A stretch of DNA of 39,866 nucleotides from Nemertoderma westbladi (GCA_032718475.1 JAUCBJ010007102.1:1-39866); one strand, 5' to 3'. Counted from the first letter of the stretch, positions 1-11,801 are shown. Translations and numbers: made by a program. Notes: generated from the letters alone by a model not told the origin.

Positions 1-722
1 TAAGTGACTAGAAATTTTGAAGGATCGGGATTTTACAAATTTTAATAAATATTAAATTAATATTTAGGATGGGCACCGATTTATTCCAGAACTTGTCTGG
101 GGACATTAACCACTGATTCTAGAATTTGTCTTTCAAGTATATCGGTGGGTGCCACGATATCTTAATCGACTAGAATTACAGAAGGTCAAAAGTTTAACAG
201 ATTTATTTGCGATTTACGCTACTGTTAGAGGGACATCACGCTACTATATGTATTATTTGTTATAAGGTAGAAGAGCAATATCGCACGAAGCAATGTCAGT
301 GTGAAGAGGCAAGTCGTTTCCAAGGTCTACCCAGAGCTTGGTTTAGCCGAGACTCGAGGATCTGAACTTTGCATTCCTAATACTCTGCCTACCAATAATA
401 CTTAAATATAGTAGTGGCTTTATTGTACTTTAATAAGTACTGACATGTCATCTTACTATAGTCTCGCATTTATAATATAATACGGACAGTAAGGAAAGAG
501 AAAAATAATTATTTCTTGCCGTCGCACTAAATATATTGTAAGTAATTAAATACGTAATAAACACTAATATATTGCACTAATTTACTAAATAATCCCTAAA
601 ATAACATTCTACCAAATAAAATTAAAGAAAACGATTATAATAATATTACATAATAATACATACATAAATATAAAATAAAAACAATATAAAATGATATAGT
701 CACACACCCACTCCATATGTTA
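1..722. other. AT-rich non-coding flank, no gene seen
   Basis: No open frame of note on either strand. This is the stretch downstream of BEL element 1 (which reads on the minus strand), so its 3' UTR and 3' LTR would be expected here or beyond the window edge. I found no match between it and the long repeats at 5458-7413 or 17858-19461, and no clear polypurine tract next to the ORF stop. Confidence 0.5.
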
Positions 723-3700
723 TTACGTTATGGAGTCCCTAGATATTTGTCGGATTAGGGAAGTGGTCGTAGGAAGAGTATCTTGCCTTCCATAGTTTCC
801 GGACAGTTTTTGGTCTCTTTCCAGTAAACATAAACGACCAGCTGGGTGATTAGGTTGTCGTGTTACTTTCTCCGCTCCCTTGGCCTGTCTACTCTCCGCC
901 GTGGTAAGATGAGGAGGCCATTCATCTTCTTCTTTACTTAGGGAGTCGGGTCCACCTAACCAGCCGGGAGTATCTATCCGTTCTTGAGGAGTCGCTCCTC
1001 TGGAAGCGATGTCGGCTAGATTAATCATCTCGGGGCGATGTCTCCATTGATCTTCATTGGAGTTAATATCTTCATTATCTGAGGAGTATGGTGTTCCCTC
1101 AGTTAGTTCGTCCACTTCACTGCTCTCCACTTCCAAACCATTTATCTGGTATAGTCTTTCTGATGGTAGTCTCTCTTCGAGAGTTCTGCGGGAAGGGCCA
1201 GTAAAGTACCAACCTACTCTAGTTCTTACCGCATAGGTTTGTAGTGGCTGCGGTTGAGCAGGTCGTTTTTCCAATGTCTCGAGCGCCTCGTGCGCGTTTT
1301 GGCCGATAAGTATTTGCACTCCAGGATAATCCGTCTGGAATCGAGGTATCTTAAGATGTTGGATGCTCTCATCCTCGTCCCAATTATAAAGGTCTGCTTG
1401 GGTAGTAGCGAAGTTCTTTATAGCCACCATTTTTACTGACCTTATACTTTGTGCTCCTAATTTATCCTGGGGGGTGGACAACGCACCTACATAGTAATCT
1501 GCCGTTATGGTAGATTTCCAAACCTGCATAATTCCGGACATATTCAACTTAGTTTGGAATTTGGGTTGTCCAGCAAAGATATCTTCGGCTAGTTCTTGAT
1601 CGATGAATGTTCCTGTACTGCCGGAGTCAAGTAGGGCGTTCACTATGCAACTCTTGTTGAGACCATGAACTCGAACTTGTACTACAGGGAATTCTCTTAT
1701 TCCTATGTTGGAAGTTGGAACTTTCCAAGATGGTTGTTTGTCAAAAGGAGTTGGAGTAAACTCGTCAGTGTCCTTTTCATCCGTAAGTGCTCGATACACT
1801 GTGGTATTTATTAGATAACAGGATTCGTTGGCATTGGAGAATTCGTCTGTATAGAATCCTTCCCACTCAGAACCTTGGTCAGTGTCGTTCACATCACTGA
1901 ATTGGACATGTAGTTCAGGCTCACTTACCTGACTCGGGTTGTCTCGTTCGAACTCACTGTGTAACAAGATGTGATGTTTCGCGCCACACTTTGCACACTT
2001 TTCGTCGGAGTAACAGGTTCGCCGTTGGTGTCCTGATCTGAGGCAATTATAGCATAACCGCTTATTCCACAGGACTGTACGTCTGTCTACAGGGGATTTC
2101 TTTAGAAATTCAGCACACGCACTCAAACGGTGAGGCCCGTCGCACAGCGCACATTTTGGTTTGATGTTACTCACCTTAACTTGGTTAACGTTATGCACTC
2201 TCGTTCTTTCTTCGGGCTTTCTTCCGTGAATTCTCTTAGGAGACGTAGGAGGAGTTGTTGTTACCTGTTCTCTCCTGTCACTGGTTCGAGACTTGTATTT
2301 ACTTACGTCTTTATAGGTCTTGTTGTCATAGTAAGATTTTGCTGTGTCTTTCCCGCTGTCCTCTTCTTGAGAAGCTTGGCTTTCGCCGTCGTCAGTATAA
2401 CACACTGGTATTATCCTTCTCCTAGAAACGGGTTTCTCACTTACCTTATTTTCCGATGTTTTCTCTCTGGACTGCCTTATGAGTTGTAATTTTACTTCAC
2501 TATCTAAGAAAGACATGAGATCAGCCATGGTAGGACTTCGTCGTTGTTGTTCATTCATGTACAACACTTTCTTGTCCCAGCGTGTACATACTCCACCCTT
2601 TGGTAAAGTAGAGACTACGGCTCCAATAACCATGGAACTCTGATATTCATGCGACTTACCTAACCAGTCCAGTTGTCTACAGATCTCTTGAATTTCATCG
2701 GAAAACTCTATAATCTCGCTACTAAGGAAGTGTCGGGGGGCTACTAATTTTGCATACAAATACTTAGCTATGTTATCCTTGTTACCATACCTGATGTTTA
2801 GTGTATCCCAAACTTGTCTTAATCCATCTGGATGTCCAATAAACTTTAACGCCATTAACTTGGGAGGTCCTTCCAAGCACTTGATGAGGAATCTAAGTTT
2901 CTCTCCGTTAGATAGTACAGAATTCTGTATGCTATCTTTGTAATATTCGTTGAAAGGTAACCATTTCATCTCATCTCCATTGAATTTGACGATCTCTCCC
3001 ACTTTAACCGCTTGGCGGGCTTCTGTTCTAGCCATCTGACGCGTAAAGCTTTCTTGGGCCATCGTGTTATTTAATATCGAATTATCGGTATATAAATTTT
3101 TCAGATCATTATCAGGTCTATAGGGAATATCATTAATAACAGGTCTATAATCACCCTTAATAGGGTTTGCTATAGGAGTTTCTACTTCACTAGCAGTATA
3201 GATGCGTGTAGGCTCCACACCTTGCGCATGTAATACTTCAGACCTAACAGGTTGACACAATGTTACAGGGGGTATTGGTATACTCTTTTGTATATTGACT
3301 AAGTTGTCGCGTTCTAGCGCGATACTTTGCTGCACTTCTTGCAACTCTGCTCTACCTTCCCTCACTGTTCCCTTAAGTTGGTGGACAGTCTCCTGCATCT
3401 GTCCTAGCAGGAGATTCATCCCCCGCCGTCCCTCTTCTACCCACTCAACCGCCGAAGCGGGAGTCGCCAACATAGTAGCGGGCTGACGCGGGACGACGGG
3501 AGACAAATTATTGATTTCTCTCTCTGCTATCTGGACAGGGGTATTTGCACCGACTGTTCCACCGGGTACAGGCAGTGTAGTACTATGTAAAGGGAATTTA
3601 GAGTTAAGCTCTGGAAGTGTAGGGGTCTCTAACACAGAAGTGACTTTGGGAACGACAGGCCTAATTATTTCAGGCTCATCAACTATTGTAGGGAGTATTT

Positions 3701-4916
3701 CTATTTTAACCACCTGGTCTATGGGTTCTGTACTACCTAAGTTGGTGTTATTTAGTTGCCTTCTAACAGCTGGAGGCAAATCGGGCAATTTATGACGGTG
3801 AGATGTCTTTCTACGCCTACTGAGACGAGATCTATTTCCTCTGCCTTCAGGATCGGTGGTCTCGCCTTCCTCCGATGATGTATATCCTTGGCGTTTGGGA
3901 GTAGATCGACTCATCATCTGCATTTGACTAGCAGTTAACTGTTTATTTATGCTGTCTTGCGTCTCTTGAAGATTTTCCAACTCCATTTGGGTGGTCTCTT
4001 CAGACGCTCTCTGTTCTGCTTCTGCCAATGCCATTGCTGCTGCTGCTTTTGCTGCTTCCACTGCCGCTGCCGCTTTTCTGTCCGCTTCTGCTATTGCTTC
4101 TGCTATTGCTTCTGCCGCCTTTCTGTCTGCTTCTGCCACTGCTTCTGCCGCCTTTCTGTCTGCTTCTGCCACTGCCGCTGCTGCTGTCTTTCTGCTTTCG
4201 ATTAGTTTTCTCTTTACTTGTTCTTCTTGGACTCTAACGAGGCGGAGTTTTTCATCACATTTAGCTTGTTCTGCAGCTAACATTTCCGCATCGATTGCGT
4301 CCAACACAAGCTTGGTTCCTTCACTATTAGGGCGAAGTCCAGACAGTCGTCTCCTCAACTCTTCGTCTCCTACGAATCGCTGATAGTCTGACAGATAGAT
4401 GTCAATGGCATCTCTAGTTCGTGGCTTCTCTGCTGCTGTTAATTCGCTTTCCACTTCGCTTTCCACTTCGCTTTCCACTTGGCTTTCCACTTCGCTTTCC
4501 ACTTGAGAAGAAGTGGCGTCGGTTGATTCTTCAAAGGTTGGCCACTCATCATAAACCGTATCCGCCATCTTCGCTCCGCGTTCGGGCGTCCGCTCAACAG
4601 TCTCCGAACTACTGGAGCTATCGGGCTGCTGGGAACTAGGTTCTTGGCTAGGATGTCGCTGCTGTTTGACAGCTGCTTCCTGATCCCGCTTAACTTGGGC
4701 CCGAGTGCCTATGGCAGACCTACGGCGCTTCACTAACTTCGCAAATTGCGAAATCGCTTCTACCAACCTAGGTTCTGACACAACTACTGCAGGGGTTGCC
4801 CTTCTTACAGTAGGAGGGGTCTCAGCCCTCGGTCTGGGATTCTCTACACTTTGATCTGAGAAACAGGCTGTTGTTTCTAAAAGACTATCTGACAGAGTTT
4901 GCCTTGTGTCAGCCAT
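723..4916 (-). CDS. BEL/Pao Gag-protease polyprotein with internal pol deletion (BEL element 1)
   Basis: This 1397-residue uninterrupted frame begins at an ATG with A at -3 and G at +4. In order: an acidic ESQVESEV repeat (about residues 137-159); an Ala-rich coiled coil built of AEADRKA repeats (about 239-299); a BEL-type Gag domain (DUF1759-like, about 637-785); CCHC/CCHH zinc knuckles (CALCDGPHRLSAC near 922, CYNCLRSGH near 955, CAKCGAKHH near 972); and a retropepsin-like DUF1758 domain with LLDSGSTGTFID near 1093. In a full BEL polyprotein RT and RNase H follow. Here the sequence passes from an acidic linker straight to NLADIASRG, the C-terminal end of BEL RNase H (about 1299-1305), so RT and most of RNase H are missing but the frame is kept. 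No integrase follows. Family assignment rests on recognised motifs. The deletion is inferred from family architecture. It could not transpose without pol in trans. Confidence 0.85.
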   Translation of the reverse strand: MADTRQTLSDSLLETTACFSDQSVENPRPRAETPPTVRRATPAVVVSEPRLVEAISQFAKLVKRRRSAIGTRAQVKRDQEAAVKQQRHPSQEPSSQQPDSSSSSETVERTPERGAKMADTVYDEWPTFEESTDATSSQVESEVESQVESEVESEVESELTAAEKPRTRDAIDIYLSDYQRFVGDEELRRRLSGLRPNSEGTKLVLDAIDAEMLAAEQAKCDEKLRLVRVQEEQVKRKLIESRKTAAAAVAEADRKAAEAVAEADRKAAEAIAEAIAEADRKAAAAVEAAKAAAAMALAEAEQRASEETTQMELENLQETQDSINKQLTASQMQMMSRSTPKRQGYTSSEEGETTDPEGRGNRSRLSRRRKTSHRHKLPDLPPAVRRQLNNTNLGSTEPIDQVVKIEILPTIVDEPEIIRPVVPKVTSVLETPTLPELNSKFPLHSTTLPVPGGTVGANTPVQIAEREINNLSPVVPRQPATMLATPASAVEWVEEGRRGMNLLLGQMQETVHQLKGTVREGRAELQEVQQSIALERDNLVNIQKSIPIPPVTLCQPVRSEVLHAQGVEPTRIYTASEVETPIANPIKGDYRPVINDIPYRPDNDLKNLYTDNSILNNTMAQESFTRQMARTEARQAVKVGEIVKFNGDEMKWLPFNEYYKDSIQNSVLSNGEKLRFLIKCLEGPPKLMALKFIGHPDGLRQVWDTLNIRYGNKDNIAKYLYAKLVAPRHFLSSEIIEFSDEIQEICRQLDWLGKSHEYQSSMVIGAVVSTLPKGGVCTRWDKKVLYMNEQQRRSPTMADLMSFLDSEVKLQLIRQSREKTSENKVSEKPVSRRRIIPVCYTDDGESQASQEEDSGKDTAKSYYDNKTYKDVSKYKSRTSDRREQVTTTPPTSPKRIHGRKPEERTRVHNVNQVKVSNIKPKCALCDGPHRLSACAEFLKKSPVDRRTVLWNKRLCYNCLRSGHQRRTCYSDEKCAKCGAKHHILLHSEFERDNPSQVSEPELHVQFSDVNDTDQGSEWEGFYTDEFSNANESCYLINTTVYRALTDEKDTDEFTPTPFDKQPSWKVPTSNIGIREFPVVQVRVHGLNKSCIVNALLDSGSTGTFIDQELAEDIFAGQPKFQTKLNMSGIMQVWKSTITADYYVGALSTPQDKLGAQSIRSVKMVAIKNFATTQADLYNWDEDESIQHLKIPRFQTDYPGVQILIGQNAHEALETLEKRPAQPQPLQTYAVRTRVGWYFTGPSRRTLEERLPSERLYQINGLEVESSEVDELTEGTPYSSDNEDINSNEDQWRHRPEMINLADIASRGATPQERIDTPGWLGGPDSLSKEEDEWPPHLTTAESRQAKGAEKVTRQPNHPAGRLCLLERDQKLSGNYGRQDTLPTTTSLIRQISRDSIT

Positions 4917-5043
4917 GTTTGATTGTACAGTCGAATGCCTACTGCTATATTACAGTTAAAGCAAGTCTAGTAATTCAGTATCACTGTTAGCCTAATAATT
5001 AATTACCGATACTGCTACTCAGTGTAGCGTGATATATATATAA

Positions 5044-5350
5044 TATATTAGAATCCGGTATGCTTATAATATATATATAAGTATTATTACAGACTAGATT
5101 TGTCACAGAGTACCGGTATATAATTTTAGCACAAATATATATAAATATATAATAGGCCTATCGTGAATACCGGTATACAGCTGACACTTATAGTATATAT
5201 AAGTATAATTATTACTAGAATTAATTACAGAATACCGGTATGGTTTCAGCTCAAATTTATAGAAATAAATATAATAAGCCTATGGTAAATACCGGTATGT
5301 CAATTATTTTAGAATAATTGAATTTCTGAATATTTTAGGGTTACTTGGTT
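5044..5350. repeat. 122-bp tandem repeat, about 2.5 copies, with TACCGGTA palindromes
   Basis: TACCGGTA occurs at 5111, 5168, 5233 and 5290, spaced 57/65/57 bp. The intervening AT-rich sequence repeats with a period of about 122 bp; for example the tract holding 'aataggcctat' recurs as 'aataagcctat'. A further half copy with GAATCCGGTATG starts near 5050. It lies in the leader upstream of BEL element 1 gag. Confidence 0.7.
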
Positions 5351-5457
5351 ACTTTCAGACTTTAACTTACTTTATTACCGTTATTTAAGCAGTAGTCCAA
5401 TTGATATTGAGACCTAGTTGTTGTCTGGCAGGCCTACTATTTATAAATCGTTTGAGT

Positions 5458-7413
5458 TGATTTATAATAGATATATACCCGTTTAAATGGGTTTTTGTCA
5501 ATATTTGAAATAAATGTTATTATTTCTGGGGGGTCACTACACAGAAGCTGTGCGCTCTCAGTGAAGTGCTATTTATTTGACACTAAAACTGATAATTCTA
5601 ATTTACCTAAGTTACTTAATACTACAAATTACTTACGATATGGGTGAGATTAATTCTCTAATTAAAACACAACAAAATATTACGTACGAAATTTTTAGGG
5701 TAATTTTACAGGAAGTCTACAACCAGCCTAACAAAGGGTTAGAATTCTGGTTATTACCACGGACAGGGTACTACGGTATTTGAAATAATAAGTAGTAGTA
5801 AATATATTGTACTGTCCAGATAGGAAAATACCACCGCCTGACGACCTATAACCGTATCGCTATAGGTACTACGTTATGTATCACGGATTGTTCCTACCCA
5901 GAAGCTAATAGAGCTAACGAATGTGCCTATCAACCACTTTACAACACAAATATACTGCCTACACTAATTACTTCGGAAAGCACTGTACACTAAACCCTAA
6001 ATTAGGTACAAGTACCGGTATAACAAATAATCAGTAGTTAAATATACTTGAACAGTTAAAAGAACCACGGCATCTGCTGGAGTGACCGAAGCACAAAATC
6101 TCCAGTCTTTACCTACGCCGAGCAGCCCTGATGTAGTACCGGGGTTAGTTTAACTATAACGGTATGTATAACAAGCACAATTACTGTAGGAATAAACTTG
6201 GGGACATGAATGTTGCGAATAATCGCATAAACTCTGAATAATAAATATTACGCTACCCGTACAGAATACTCAAACAAATACAAACCAAACGCTGGCAGAC
6301 TACTATTAAGCCTAAACAAACTACAGTATGTGCAGATTCTGAAACTGTTAGTTAGTATGCGTTCTAACACGGTAGTACGACTTACTCTTTAAGAGGGGAT
6401 TGACCTTACCGCTTATGGCTGCCCCAACTTACTAACGGCACTTGATCAGACCAACTCTACACACGCAGCAATCCCTTCAGACCCAAAAATAGCCAGACAA
6501 CAATCCAGCCTACAAATATTTGGGTAATAACTATTACGGTACCTGAACAGACCACACAAACAAACACAGGCTAAAACACTGGCAGACTACGATCAAGCCT
6601 AAATAAACTACAGTATATGCAGATTCTGAAACTGTTAGTTAGTATGCGTTCTAACACGGTAGTACGACTTATTCTTTAAGAGGGGATTGACCTTCAGCAT
6701 ATGGCTGCCCCAACTTACTAACGGCACTTTATCAGACCAACTCTACACACACCGTAATCTCTCCAAACTCAACACAGTCAGACAGCAGCTCAGCCTACAA
6801 TTATCTGAACAATCTGAGCAGGGTCACACGCCTTCTGCTCAATATTAGCCTACTAGTAAATAAAACTGACAGAAATAAGTAGAATCTCAAATAAAAATCA
6901 GGGCGGCCGTTCCCTGATTAAGTACCAAGACCTACCGGTATACAATAATCAAAATCGAATAATACTAATGTACTTATACAGCAGTACCGGTTAGGACAGT
7001 TGGGCTTACAGACGTACAGAAGTACCGGTTCCTACGGTATCTTGCAACCTTATTGCCTACTGCAATAAGATTATAACTGTTACTGTTCGACAGAACAGTA
7101 TTAAACTGTATTTAATGCCTACACTGCAATATGAAGAGGTAACTGTTACTGTTCGCGCTTTTGAAGACCTTTAGCAGTTTAACCTGCCAAAATTTATATG
7201 TCTTTTAGTTAATTAACACACCTTTAGCATACAACAATATTTTATGCTAATAAACAAAACATTAGCCGAAGCCAGCCCATGCGCGATCATTCACCCGATG
7301 GATCTACACCCGGGAGGCTGAATTCGGATGCTTAGATTTTATTATTGCAGTGTAAGGTTGCAGTGTAAGCCTACTGTATTATTCGATTGATCGCTAATAT
7401 GTAATTTCTGACA
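5458..7413 (-). repeat. Long direct repeat copy A (LTR candidate)
   Basis: About 1.95 kb, clearly homologous along its length to 17858-19461 in the same orientation. Shared blocks include 'tttgaaataaatgttatta', 'cactacaaattactta', 'gatcattcacc' and the shared edge CTGACA. The outer bases can be read as TG...CA, and the geometry (copies either side of BEL element 2) fits LTRs. However, no polypurine tract abuts the inner edge and the copies differ at many positions, more than expected for such an open internal region. If copy A is instead an independent insertion, GATAT occurs near the left edge (5470) and just outside the right edge (7414). The minus orientation is inferred from BEL2. Confidence 0.6.
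6292..6865. repeat. 287-bp tandem duplication inside repeat copy A
   Basis: The segment starting 'ctggcagactac' at 6292 recurs at 6579 with high identity, including 'gaaactgttagttagtatgc' and 'aggggattgacctt'. Copy B (17858-19461) has this segment only once, near 18721, so the duplication arose in copy A after the two copies separated. Confidence 0.85.
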
Positions 7414-8679
7414 GATATTATTGGCTTTCGGGAAATATTAACAGTTCCTTTAGGACGTGGCGCTCTATCTATTTAAACAGAGCTAGGACTTATACTAAAC
7501 GCAACGATAAGGCTTATGATTAAAGTATAAGTCGCATTCTTTAGGAAATGCTTTGTTACCAGTCACATCACACTCACAATCATGCACACTATTCTGCCGA
7601 CCGTCAGTATATTTGATCACACATAAAGAGAACAGCAATTGACTCAGGTAGTGTCTACTAAATAACATTAGATTCAATACACACCACATTGATATAAATC
7701 GCAATTGTTATATATAGCCCGCCTCTCTAACCTGTAGTGTATCAAGAAAATTGGGAATTTTGGGTGATTTATCCGTATTCTCCAAAGAGCAATATTTCCA
7801 TCAACAAATAGATACAATTAATAACTGACGGTAAATAGCAGTACAAACAATATGATTAGTGCAGTTAAATTAAGTGAGGTAACACCGCCGGTAACAGTTA
7901 TACTTTCTATAATCTAAGCAGTTTACTAGAGTTCTTCCCAAAAAGCCGGTGTTTCTGGCTTAGACAGCAATAACAACAAAGTATCAAGTAAGGCAGTAAG
8001 ACTGAACACTCTCCTTATGATCGGCTGAAAAGCTACACGTCGACAGGAAAAATCGCTCTGATTGGCTCAAGCCAAACAAAGAACTATGCGTCCAATGGCT
8101 GTTTCCATGTCAGCAACCAGCTGTTAGATGTCGTAATATGAATCATCACGGCTAAGCTGTGAAAGGTAGTTGGTGCATTACAGGTTTTTTGCCTTACCAT
8201 GTCCGCCAAAACACGTATATAGCAGAATGACTTTTATGTCCGTTAAAACACCTGTAACGGTACCTTGCGGGCGAGGGGAATATATATACAGTTAGAGAAC
8301 CTTTTTAGAGTATTCCAGCGCCTGGGGGGAAACTGGATTGCGAAGCAAAAGGGGCCAGTTATATCCCACAGAAGCTTTTACAACAACTAAAAACTACATA
8401 GTAGACACAACCACGTGAGTTTGTGCATATATGTACTGTACTACATATATGCGAAGTACAAGTACAATAGGACGTTAACTTCGTTAATTTACATAATAGG
8501 TATGTATGTTATGTACGGTAATACAGCATACAGTTCATAAGTAATTATAATTAAGTTATATAGAAGTTGCATAGAAGTTATAGCGGTAACTTATTGAAAT
8601 GAATTGAAACGAATTTAACTAAAAATCTCCAAAATATGTGGGTCCACAATATATGTAGAAAGAATTTAAGTACAATATG
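7414..8679. other. Non-coding stretch between repeat A and the BEL2 integrase
   Basis: No convincing gene. It should contain the 3' UTR of BEL element 2, which reads on the minus strand. I see short G-rich tracts (such as 'ctggggggaaactgg' near 8334) and AT repeats ('tatatatac' near 8281). I could not identify a BEL2 3' LTR or a polypurine tract unambiguously. Confidence 0.4.
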
Positions 8680-9957
8680 TCATGGATGAGAGGTACTAAA
8701 GAGGTGCTGGAGTAAGGTTGCTTCCTCCAAAAGACACATCTTTCTAATTGGTCTTTTGTAGACACCAACAGGAGTTTTAACTTCGGCAGATCGAACCAAT
8801 CCGGATTTATCTGGGAATGTCTTTACGATTCTACCCCACCGCCATGAGTTTCGAGGTAGAACATCTTCATGAAGAAGGACAACGTCATCGACCTGGAGAT
8901 TTCCACGTTTTCGATGCCACTTGTGGCGAATCTGGAGCGTGCTGACGTACTCCCTGAGCCACTTGTTCCAGAAGTGGTTCGATATAAGTTGTGCCTGCCT
9001 CCAGGTCCGGCGAGAGTAGGTGTCACTGTCGTCAAATGGTCCGGGAGGGTAGTTATAGGCGGGACGTTGGATAAGTAAGTGATTGGGTGTCAAGACGTCG
9101 TCAGAAGTAGGGTCGTCAGTTACAGTACAGAGGGGCCTACTATTTACAATAGATTCAGCCTCGGCTAAAGTGGTTAAAAGTACATCATCTGTAACTAGTG
9201 CACCTTGCAGTAGGCCGTACAGAATTTCTTTAGTCATTTTAACCAATCTCTCATAAACTCCACCCATATGGGGTGCCCCTGGGGGAATATAACGCCATGT
9301 TACTCCTAATGGTTTTAAATCAGAAATGAAACTTTCGGACCAGAGTTCAATGTTTTGTTTCATTTCTGAGTCAGTACCGGTACCTCGACGTGCAATATGA
9401 CGCCTGAATGAGTTGATGAAGGCATCTGCTGATGCATCAGCAGCAATATCTAAAGATATGGCACGAGAGTTTAGACATGTATAAAGAATGCCATAACGTT
9501 TTATAGTAGAAGTACTACGAGTTTTACGATACTTGACTCGTAAAGGGCCAAACCGTAAAGGTAGTGGTGCCATGAGCTGTTCCATCCTACGAGCATGTTT
9601 CTTACGACAAAGAAAACATTTACTGATTACAGAACGGGATAATGACTGGAGTCCGATTATCCAGAATTGTTGACGAATTGTGATGGTGACCTGGTCACGT
9701 CCGGAATGGCCAGATTTTACATGAGTGCTCCAAACCAATATTTTTGCAAGGGGGTGTGACTTCGAAAGAATGATGGGATAGGCAGCATCAAATGAAACTG
9801 GCGCAGATGCAATGCGACTGCCAAGTCTGACAATGCCATCATCGAATATCTTAGGGCAAAGCCGTGACAATGGGCTGGAAATGTGCACTGGGGAGGAATT
9901 GCGAAGACATTTCAGCTCTGTAGGGTAAAGCTGAGATTGTGCAAAACGACAATGCAC
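8680..9957 (-). pseudogene. BEL/Pao integrase, catalytically dead (BEL element 2)
   Basis: This 425-residue frame is the C-terminal third of the BEL2 pol. It shows the HHCC zinc-binding module (H...GHSG...CFLCRKKH, about residues 76-120), the integrase core (KRYGILYTCL, then GAPHMGGVYERLVK with the catalytic Glu near residue 233) and a C-terminal SH3-like region (VDDVVLLHED...WRWGRIV...GVYKRPIRKMCLLEE). The first catalytic Asp, normally just before the FGP of the core, is gone: the chain runs PLPLRFGPLRVK. The second, normally in an SDNGTNF-type motif after RRG, is also gone: the chain runs RRGTGTDSEMK. Both losses are small in-frame deletions. The ORF overlaps the RT frame by about 45 bp and is offset by -1, which fits a single-base indel. 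The start used here is only the first available codon of the frame. Confidence 0.88.
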
Positions 9958-11801
9958 ATACCTGCTCGTTGTATCTCTTCAATAGAAACCATAGTTCCTT
10001 TTAAAGATAGAACGGAATCGGGTGAGGTAAAGGAATTACAAAGACGGATAAGCCAAGCTATGGTTATTCGTAACTTATTCCATGATGATGAGTGATTTAG
10101 CAAGAGAGTTAAGCCATCGGCTGAAAACTTTAACTCAGGGTCTTGGGCTACGGTGAGTGAATACACCTGCTCTGAAGCTAATTCAATGCAAGAAGTAGGG
10201 ACAAATTCTGGGAAGTTATCAACTCTCTCACTGAGAAATTCTGGACCATGCCACCAACGAGTAGAATCAATAAGGGCACGAGCAGACAGTCCACGGCTCA
10301 CATCATCAGCTGGATTGGATATACCAGGAACATGATGCCACTGGTCTAACTCTGAAACGCGAAGAATTGAGGCCACCCTGTTTGCCACATAGCATTTAAA
10401 CTGGGTGGTTGTGTTATGAAGATAAGATAGAACAACTGTAGAGTCTGTCCAGAAATGCATTTGGGATATTGAGAGGCCAAGTTCAGTTACCATATTAGTG
10501 CTAACACCTGTTGCTAATTTAGCAGCCTGCAATTCCAAACGAGGAGTGCTTTGCGTAGATTTAATGGGAACCATTCTACTCTTAGAAAACAGAAGAGTTA
10601 CATCAACTGACTCTGGAGATACAACTCTTAGATAACTTACACAGCCATAGGCAACCTTAGAAGCATCCGAGAAGTTGTGTATCTCATAGTACAAAATGTC
10701 TTCAGGAGGTGATGAACCAAGGTAAACCCTTGGTATTGTCATTTTTGACAGAAGAGAAATCTCACTAGACCATTTTGACCATGGTTGACTGAGTTTATTG
10801 GGGAGTTCATCGTCCCACTTTAACCCTTCCTTCCAAATGTTTTGGATAAGCAAACGACCAGCAACAATAAAAGGAGATATGAGGTTAAGTGGGTCATAGA
10901 TTGAGCTAAGGAGAGCTAAACATCCACGTTTAGTGTTAGGGACCTGTTTCTCCTTATAAAGAAATGTGAAAATGTCAGATTCTGTATTCCAGATTACACC
11001 AAGAGCACGTGTAACTGGAAGTTCATCCATGTCAAGATTTATTGATGGCATGGCTAGTTTGGCTTGCAGAATATGTAGTAGAAATTCCCGCGAGTTGGAT
11101 ATGAATTTCCGGAGAGGAAAGCTACCATGTTCTAGACAACTTATAACCCCTAAAGCGATGCGGATAGCATCTTTGATTGAATGGGAAGACTTTAAGATGT
11201 CATCAACATACATGGCTTTAAGAATGGCCATGATAATGTCAGCATGATCAAGAGCGCAACGTCTAACACCATAAGTTGCAGTGCATGAAGAGCAACGAGC
11301 ACCAAAAATGTGCACCAACATTGCATAAGTATCAATAGTACTGGCACCTGGAGATTGCCAAAGAAACCGCAGGCTGTCAGAATCCTTTGGTGTGACCTTC
11401 ACCTGATGGAACATGCTTTCTATGTCTGCGATGAAAGCAATAGCACCAATAAGAAATCGCAATAATACCCCGACTATGGAACAGCAAAGGCTGGGACCAT
11501 CCATGAGTTGATTATTTAAAGAAACACCTTTGTATAGAGCAGAGCCATCATTAACAATTCGAATGTGTCCTGGTTTGTTAACATTTTCAACGAAATGATG
11601 GGGAAGATAGAATGTTTGAGGACCAGCAGGAATATCAGCTTCTGTAAGTTTACGAGCAATCCCCTTAGAAATGTACTGGTCAATATTGTCCTGATAAAGC
11701 TGATATTTGTCAGGCTTATCCTTTAATCGTTTCAAAAGACTAAGAACACGGGACATAGCTAAGGGGTAATTATTGACAAGCTTAGGGGATATTGCTTCCA
11801 A
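9912..11801 (-). pseudogene. BEL/Pao reverse transcriptase-RNase H (BEL element 2)
   Basis: This 629-residue open frame carries the RT fingers and palm: KPGHIRIVNDGSA, FIADIESMFHQV with catalytic Asp near residue 122, and MYVDDILKSS (YVDD box, near 197). RNase H follows with FSDASKVAYG (near 374), TPRLELQAA, WTDSTVVLSYL (near 450) and NPADDVSRG (near 497), then the linker towards integrase. All RT and RNase H catalytic residues appear to be present. The spacing between VRRCALDHAD and the YVDD box is shorter than usual, suggesting an in-frame deletion of about ten residues. There is no ATG at the 5' end: the frame begins TTG GAA inside a normally continuous protein region, so this is the middle of a frameshifted polyprotein rather than a separate gene. 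Confidence 0.88.

Noticed and set aside
3957-4383. Plus-strand frames rich in Leu/Cys/Ala opposite BEL1 gag
   Set aside because: Antisense shadows of the AEADRKA coiled-coil repeat.
7495-7704. 69-residue minus-strand frame with Cys residues, possible BEL2 env remnant
   Set aside because: Short, starts at no special context, and shows no domain or signal sequence that can be supported.
11759-11801. Programmed -1 frameshift between BEL2 Gag-protease and RT
   Set aside because: The break falls inside the conserved start of RT (between MLWK and NNYPLA) and not at a domain boundary, and I see no X-XXY-YYZ slippery site in phase. A single-base indel is simpler. The same holds for the RT/integrase overlap at 9912-9957.
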